Assembly (NCBI GenBank): GCA_029287695.1
Contig: JARFQQ010000165.1
Span: forward strand, 1-11,445
Length of the DNA: 11,445 nucleotides
Source of the DNA: Gammaproteobacteria bacterium
GTDB lineage: Bacteria; Pseudomonadota; Gammaproteobacteria; Chromatiales; Chromatiaceae
Reading direction: 5' to 3'
Shown: in pieces, positions 6,943-11,445 of the stretch
How positions within the stretch are numbered: the first letter of the stretch is position 1
Layout: every line of letters begins with the position of its first letter
Program-made: the position numbers and the translations under genes
The notes under the pieces: generated by a model
Seen by the model: the letters and a program-made list of their open reading frames with translations, nothing else
Told to the model about the DNA's origin: nothing
Database searches by the model: none

Positions 6943-8084
6943 TCGAACCAGAGCATGACAGCATCGGTCATGCGCGAGAAGAAACTGCCTTCATTCACTT
7001 CAGCCAGAGAGACCAGTGGCACGCTTTTCTGCTTCTCGCCCTTGAGGCTGATGACGACGGTGCCGAGCTGCTGGCCAGCGCGAACGGGCGCCTCGATCGG
7101 TGACGACAGCAACAACTGCGCCTGCAGGCTCTCTTTGTCTCCGCGCGGGTAGGTCATGTAGACATCACTCGCAACGCCAACAGCAACCTGCTCGGTATCA
7201 CCCTTCCAGATTTTCACCTGCTGCAGCGCTGCGCCGGCGCTGAGGATTCTGCGCGTCTCGAAGAAGCGGAAGCCGTAATTGAGGAGCTCACTCGAGGCTT
7301 TCTCGCGCGCATCAATGCTGTCGGTGCCCATGACGACCGACATCAGCCGTGTGCCGTCCCGCGCGGCGGAAGCCACCAGGCAATAACCGGCCGCTTCCGT
7401 ATGACCTGTCTTCACGCCATCGACCGTTGCGTCCTTCCAGAGCAAGCCGTTGCGGTTGTTCTGCTTGATACCGTTGTAGGTGTAATCCTTGATGGCATAC
7501 CACGCATAAAAATCGGGGTGATCGAGTATGGTTGCCCGCGAGATCAGCGCGATGTCCCTGGGCGTGGTGTAGTGCCCGGGATCCGGCATGCCGGATGCAT
7601 TGACGAACTGTGTTCCTGTAGATCCGAGTCGTGCGGCTTCCTTGTTCATGAGCTGGGCGAATGCCTCTTCCGAACCCGCAACATATTCCGCGAGAGCGAC
7701 TGCAGAATCATTGCCCGACTGGATGATCAGACCCTTGAGGAGTTCTTTCACCGTGACCTGTTTGCCGACCTCGATGAACATGCGCGATCCGCCCATTTTC
7801 CAGGCTTTCTCGCTGATAGTGACGAGGTCATCGAGCTTGATCCGGCCTGCCTCGATTTCGAGGAAGACGAGATGCGCCGTCATGATCTTGGTCAGGCTGG
7901 CCGGTTCGAGCCGGGCATCCGCATTATTTTCCGAGAGGACGTGTCCGGTATGGACATCGATCAGGAGGTGACCACCGGCTTCGATAGCAGGCGGATCGAC
8001 AGCGAGCACAGGGGATGTTCCTGCAATGAGCAGCAAGAGTCCGAAGAGATATCCGTTTATTGGCTTTGGGTAGATCATGATCAC
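6939..8084 (-). CDS. dacA: D-alanyl-D-alanine carboxypeptidase, PBP5/6 type
   Basis: This periplasmic low-molecular-weight penicillin-binding protein removes the terminal D-alanine of peptidoglycan pentapeptides. The 381-residue product has a signal peptide ending near VLA (26-28). The three active-site motifs are SLTK (63-66, nucleophile S63), SGN (123-125) and KTG (225-227). A beta-rich C-terminal domain (about 275-360) follows. The last 15 or so residues (FFSRMTDAVMLWFE) form a short amphipathic helix of the kind that anchors PBP5 to the outer face of the inner membrane. The start is uncertain by two codons: GTG 8084 overlaps the mltB stop as GTGA, while ATG 8078 is also possible, and neither has a strong Shine-Dalgarno sequence. 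dacA and dacC cannot be told apart here; I use dacA because of the operon position. Confidence 0.95.
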   Translation of the reverse strand: MIMIYPKPINGYLFGLLLLIAGTSPVLAVDPPAIEAGGHLLIDVHTGHVLSENNADARLEPASLTKIMTAHLVFLEIEAGRIKLDDLVTISEKAWKMGGSRMFIEVGKQVTVKELLKGLIIQSGNDSAVALAEYVAGSEEAFAQLMNKEAARLGSTGTQFVNASGMPDPGHYTTPRDIALISRATILDHPDFYAWYAIKDYTYNGIKQNNRNGLLWKDATVDGVKTGHTEAAGYCLVASAARDGTRLMSVVMGTDSIDAREKASSELLNYGFRFFETRRILSAGAALQQVKIWKGDTEQVAVGVASDVYMTYPRGDKESLQAQLLLSSPIEAPVRAGQQLGTVVISLKGEKQKSVPLVSLAEVNEGSFFSRMTDAVMLWFE

Positions 8085-9052
8085 TTGTCAGTTAGTCGTT
8101 GTTTAATGGCTTGCGAGAGCTGGTAGACGGCCATGGCGTAAAGGTTACTGTGGTTGTAGCGGGTAATGACATAGAAATTGTGCATTCCAAGCCAGTAATC
8201 ATTACCAGCTGGCTGTTCGAATTCAAGCAGCGCGACCCGTTCGTCGGTGTCCGGCAGCAGCAGGGTCGCCTTCAGCTTCTCGAGGTCGGCGATTGTCAGA
8301 TTAGGTTTCTGACCGCGTCTTTCGCCTGGCTCGATCCCGTCGAGGCGAATACCCAGCCTGATGGCCACGGGTTCTCCCTGGCGCCAGTCATGATCGGCAA
8401 AATAGTTGGCGACACTGCCGATGACATCGGCCGGGTTGTCCCAGAGGTTGCGTTTGCCATCCCCGTCGAAGTCGACTGCGAATGCACGAAAGCTGGACGG
8501 GATGAACTGCGGCATGCCGATGGCGCCGGCATAGGAACCAAGCGGTTGCTGCGGGTCCATCTTCTCCTCGCGCATCATCAACAGGAATTCCTCGAGTTGC
8601 TTTCGAAAGAACTCGCCGCGCTTCGGGTAGCCGAAGCCGAGTGTTTTCAGGGCATCGATGACACGGTGGCTACCGGTCACCTCGCCATAGCGTGTTTCGA
8701 CGCCGATGATGGCCGTTACGATTTCCGGGGCAACACCATATTTGGCCTCGGCTTGTTTCAACAGTTCCCGGTGCTTCTCGAGGAATTCAACGCCTCCAGC
8801 GATGCGTTGCTCCGTCATGAAGATTTTGCGGTACTTGTACCACGGCATGGCTTCGGCCGGCCGTGTGATGGCAGCGATGATCTGCTCCTTGTGCTCTGCA
8901 GATTCCAGTTGCTGTTCGACCCAGGCCTGCTCGAAACCGTGCTTGCTGGCCATCTGCGCGGCGAATGCGCGCTCCTCGCCTGAGAGCGCCATGGCTTTTA
9001 TTGGCAACAACATAAGCAGGGCCGGCAGGGCGATGCGTGTGATGCAGTGCAT
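8081..9052 (-). CDS. mltB: Lytic murein transglycosylase B family (soluble, Slt35-like)
   Basis: This 323-residue family-3 lytic transglycosylase cuts glycan strands with 1,6-anhydro product formation. The catalytic glutamate is E119 (IIGVETRYGEVTGS). Other family motifs are GFGYPKRGEFFRKQL, the GSYAGAIGMPQFIPSSF block, VDFDGDGKRNLWDNPADVIGSVANYF, and YNHSNLYAMAVYQLS at the C-terminus. Residues 1-22 are a signal peptide ending AMA. No cysteine stands at the cleavage site (the only early cysteine is C3), so unlike E. coli MltB this protein should be a free periplasmic enzyme rather than an outer-membrane lipoprotein. The ATG has GAGGAA eight bases upstream, within the end of rodA, and lies four bases after the rodA stop. 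Its stop overlaps the dacA GTG. Confidence 0.95.
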   Translation of the reverse strand: MHCITRIALPALLMLLPIKAMALSGEERAFAAQMASKHGFEQAWVEQQLESAEHKEQIIAAITRPAEAMPWYKYRKIFMTEQRIAGGVEFLEKHRELLKQAEAKYGVAPEIVTAIIGVETRYGEVTGSHRVIDALKTLGFGYPKRGEFFRKQLEEFLLMMREEKMDPQQPLGSYAGAIGMPQFIPSSFRAFAVDFDGDGKRNLWDNPADVIGSVANYFADHDWRQGEPVAIRLGIRLDGIEPGERRGQKPNLTIADLEKLKATLLLPDTDERVALLEFEQPAGNDYWLGMHNFYVITRYNHSNLYAMAVYQLSQAIKQRLTDK

Positions 9053-9056
9053 GTCT

Positions 9057-10199
9057 CTAATTCCTCGCGGGTGTTCTGTGTGTGTGGATTGACATCAGGA
9101 TGCCGAAACTGGCGAGAATCGTGATCAGCGACGTACCTCCATAGCTGATCAGTGGCAATGGTACTCCCACCACGGGCAGTATTCCTGTGACCATTCCGGT
9201 ATTCACGAGCAGGTAGATAAAAAAGACCATGGTCAGGGAGCCGGCCAGTAACCTGCCGAAGCTGGTATCCGCCATGACAGAGATGTAGAGCCCGCGCATG
9301 ATGATGAACAGATAGAGGAGCATCATTATGGTGATACCCGTCAGGCCGAGTTCTTCACCGATGACAGCAAAGATGAAGTCCGTGTGCTGTTCAGGCAGGA
9401 AATCCAGGTGCGACTGGGTGCCATTCAGCCAACCCTTTCCGTAGATACCACCTGAACCGATTGCGATGGTTGACTGGATAATATGATAGCCGGCACCCAG
9501 CGGGTCGTTCTGGGGGTTGAGCAAGGTCAGCACCCTGCGTTTCTGGTACTCATGCAGGAAGGAATCGAGGATGTCGGGGTAGGTGACGATGATCCCGATA
9601 CCGACTACCCCGGCAATGCAGGTGAAAAGGATGAGGCGCCAGCTGAGGCCTGAGAAGAAGAGCACGAAGATCCCGGCTGCTGCGACCAGGATCGCGGTAC
9701 CGAGATCGGGCTGCTTGATGATCAGCGCCGCAGGGATCAGGATCAGAACAAAGGCGGTCGCCTGGTGCCAGATACGCGCTGGCAGTTCGCGGTTGGCCAT
9801 GTACCAGGCTGCCATCATAGGTACAGCGACCTTGACGATTTCCGAGGGCTGGAACCGGAATCCGCCGAATTGCAGCCAGCGCTGAGCGCCCTTGCCGATA
9901 TCACCGATGAACAGTACAGCGACGAGCAGGGCGATACCGAGAAGATAGATCCATGGAGAGGCCTGTTTAAGTCGTCCGGGCGGTATCTGCGCAATACCGA
10001 TCATGACCACAATCGCGAGTCCCAGGTGGAGAAGCTGGCGCTTGACGAGACCAAGATCGTTCCCGCCCGCGCTGTAAAGCACGGCCAGTCCAAAGCCACA
10101 CAGGAGCAGGAGGCCCGTGAAGAGTGGCAGGTCGATATGCAGCTTTGGCAAGAGTGGCCTGGACTGTCTTTGCGGCATCGTCAGGATACGCTCATTCAT
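9057..10199 (-). CDS. rodA: Rod-shape SEDS peptidoglycan glycosyltransferase RodA (MrdB)
   Basis: RodA polymerises lipid II into glycan strands and works with PBP2 in the elongasome, in the inner membrane. The 380-residue protein is made of about ten hydrophobic helices. It has the SEDS signatures KGAQRWLQFGGFRFQPSE (103-120, with the conserved W108), KQPDLGTA (162-169), the GYHIIQSTIAIGSGGIYGKG loop, and PEQHTDFIFAVIGEE (269-283), whose D274 corresponds to the essential E. coli D262. The C-terminal PLISYGG motif is also present. ATG 10199 overlaps the mrdA stop by eight bases and has a near-perfect GGAGGTGA Shine-Dalgarno sequence. The next gene, mltB, starts four bases after its TAG stop. 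Confidence 0.98.
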   Translation of the reverse strand: MNERILTMPQRQSRPLLPKLHIDLPLFTGLLLLCGFGLAVLYSAGGNDLGLVKRQLLHLGLAIVVMIGIAQIPPGRLKQASPWIYLLGIALLVAVLFIGDIGKGAQRWLQFGGFRFQPSEIVKVAVPMMAAWYMANRELPARIWHQATAFVLILIPAALIIKQPDLGTAILVAAAGIFVLFFSGLSWRLILFTCIAGVVGIGIIVTYPDILDSFLHEYQKRRVLTLLNPQNDPLGAGYHIIQSTIAIGSGGIYGKGWLNGTQSHLDFLPEQHTDFIFAVIGEELGLTGITIMMLLYLFIIMRGLYISVMADTSFGRLLAGSLTMVFFIYLLVNTGMVTGILPVVGVPLPLISYGGTSLITILASFGILMSIHTHRTPARN

Positions 10200-11445
10200 C
10201 GCTCACCTCCTGTGCCAGTGTCTGGGCGGGTTGCCCGGGTTGTATATCGAACCAGGCATCCATGACCTTGCGCGCGATGGGTGCGGCAGTTGCTCCGCCA
10301 TGGCCACCATTCTCGGCGATCACCGCCACGGCGATCCGGGGATCGTCCGCCGGTGCGAAGGCCATGAAGAGGGCATGGTCATGTTTTTCCTTCGACAGTT
10401 TTGTCTCGTCATATTCTTCGTTCTGCTTCATCGAGATGACCTGCGCGGTACCTGTCTTGCCAGCGATCCTGTAGTAGTCGTTGCGAATGCGCTTGGCAGT
10501 ACCCCGTTTTCCTTCGGTCACGGCGAGCATGCCGTCAATGACCTGTTTCCAGTGAAGAGGATCTACCTTGTCAATGCTTTCGATAGCCGTCTCTTCGGGC
10601 AGTGTCGAGAGGTTTCCGATTCGTGCAGCCAGGCGCGGCTGGATCAGCTTGCCATCTGCGGCGAGCACGGCAGTTGAATAGGCGAGTTGCACGGGAGAGA
10701 CGAGAAAGTAGCCCTGGCCGATGCCTGCGTTGACGGTGTCACCCGGTAACCACGATTGCTTGTAGCGTTTCTTCTTCCAGGCTTGCGACGGCAGTATGGC
10801 GCGTGTTTCGGCAGGCATGTCGATACCGGTGCGTTTGCCAAAATGGAATTTGGAGAGGTACTCCTGCAATTTTTCGATGCCCATGGAGTAGGCGAGATCG
10901 TAATAGTAGACATCACAGGACTGCTCGATGGATTTTTCGAGGTCTATGGTGCCATGACCGGTGCGCTTCCAGTCACGGAAGGTGCGACCGGCATTCTTGA
11001 TCTTGTAGTGTCCGGGACAATAGATGGTCTGCCGGTGATTGACGGTGCCTGTTTCGAGGCCTGCCAGGCCGATAAATGGCTTGATGGTCGACCCGGGCGG
11101 ATAGCTGCCGTTGATGGCGCGGTTGAAGAGTGGATTCCCGCCATCGTCGCGCAGGGCATTGTAGTCCTTGAAACTGATGCCGTTGACGAAAAGATTGGCG
11201 TCGAACGAGGGCTTGCTGGCCATGGCCAGAACCCCGCCGGTCTTGACGTCGATCGCGACAACGGAACCCGAGTGTTCACCGAGCGCCTCGAAAGCAACCT
11301 TCTGCAGTTCGATGTCGAAGTGGAGTTGAATGTCTTCGCCGGTGGACGGTGGCTGGGTCTCGAGGATCCGGATGATATGACCTGCGGCATCGATTTCGAC
11401 ACGTTGCACGCCAACATCGCCGTGCAGCTGCTCTTCGTAGAAACG
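10192..11445 (-). CDS. mrdA: Penicillin-binding protein 2, transpeptidase of the elongasome (5'-partial)
   Basis: PBP2 is the inner-membrane D,D-transpeptidase paired with RodA for lateral-wall growth. The frame is open to the right edge of the window, so the N-terminal membrane anchor and most of the pedestal are missing. 417 C-terminal residues remain of a protein that has 633 in E. coli. The first visible residues (RFYEEQLHGDVG) match the 'YE--LHG--G' stretch just before the transpeptidase domain. Active-site motifs are STIK with the nucleophile serine at 11089-11091, the second motif SCD at 10912-10920 (PBP2 proteins typically have SSD), and KTGTAQ with KTG at 10450-10458. The stop overlaps rodA by eight bases. 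The identity is firm from motifs and from the neighbouring rodA. Confidence 0.97.
   Translation of the reverse strand, partial: RFYEEQLHGDVGVQRVEIDAAGHIIRILETQPPSTGEDIQLHFDIELQKVAFEALGEHSGSVVAIDVKTGGVLAMASKPSFDANLFVNGISFKDYNALRDDGGNPLFNRAINGSYPPGSTIKPFIGLAGLETGTVNHRQTIYCPGHYKIKNAGRTFRDWKRTGHGTIDLEKSIEQSCDVYYYDLAYSMGIEKLQEYLSKFHFGKRTGIDMPAETRAILPSQAWKKKRYKQSWLPGDTVNAGIGQGYFLVSPVQLAYSTAVLAADGKLIQPRLAARIGNLSTLPEETAIESIDKVDPLHWKQVIDGMLAVTEGKRGTAKRIRNDYYRIAGKTGTAQVISMKQNEEYDETKLSKEKHDHALFMAFAPADDPRIAVAVIAENGGHGGATAAPIARKVMDAWFDIQPGQPAQTLAQEVSDE
10205..10210 (-). promoter_or_regulatory. Strong ribosome binding site of rodA
   Basis: GGAGGT on the minus strand lies in the last codons of mrdA, about six bases from the rodA ATG. 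It is the strongest Shine-Dalgarno sequence in the operon and fixes the rodA start. It suggests that rodA is translated efficiently on its own as well as by coupling to mrdA. Confidence 0.7.

Noticed and set aside
8099..8983. Long plus-strand open frame of 294 codons opposite mltB
   Set aside because: It is the complement of a conserved gene with clear catalytic motifs and has no recognisable domain of its own. The same applies to the open frames at 7401-8126 and 6508-7152.
1..11445. CRISPR arrays, insertion sequences, tRNA or rRNA genes, prophage or defence modules
   Set aside because: I saw no spaced repeats, transposase motifs, terminal inverted repeats or RNA-gene signatures. The coding density and gene content are those of an ordinary chromosomal region.

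Overview
The window looks like chromosomal DNA from a gammaproteobacterium with moderately high GC. The evidence is the right half. It is a nine-gene minus-strand run in the order mrdA, rodA, mltB, dacA, dat, ybeD (DUF493), lipB, lipA, then a YdcF/ElyC-like gene. This is the classic gammaproteobacterial cell-elongation plus lipoate cluster. I cannot name a genus from sequence alone.

Positions 1-2523 (plus strand) hold two tandem, clearly paralogous TRAFAC-class GTPases, each with a C-terminal hydrophobic DUF697-like half. The first has lost its 5' end at the window edge. The second appears to start at a GTG (1171) inside the end of the first, behind a strong AAGGAG. Positions 2524-2678 are a 155-base intergenic stretch with a 13-base palindrome and a weak promoter candidate. 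Positions 2679-3353 encode a secreted family-1 lytic transglycosylase. Its last 29 bases overlap, tail to tail, the end of the YdcF/ElyC-like gene on the other strand.

From 3325 to the right edge everything is on the minus strand and very tightly packed. All nine genes abut or overlap by 4-8 bases, and no gap exceeds 8 bases, so they are most simply one transcriptional unit entering from the right. PBP2 (transpeptidase, 5'-truncated) and RodA (glycosyltransferase) form the lateral-wall synthase. MltB and the PBP5-type carboxypeptidase trim the product. Dat is a class IV PLP aminotransferase, probably for D-amino acids. LipB and LipA make protein-bound lipoate, with the small DUF493 protein just ahead of them. 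An inner-membrane DUF218 protein closes the run.

Most of the window is well-known housekeeping content. The best candidate for something under-described is the GTPase pair beside a lytic transglycosylase and opposite an elongasome operon. Smaller points are an MltB without a lipobox, the absence of rlpA from its usual place, and a palindrome at the likely promoter of the lytic transglycosylase. I see no RNA genes, insertion sequences, CRISPR arrays or convincing terminators.
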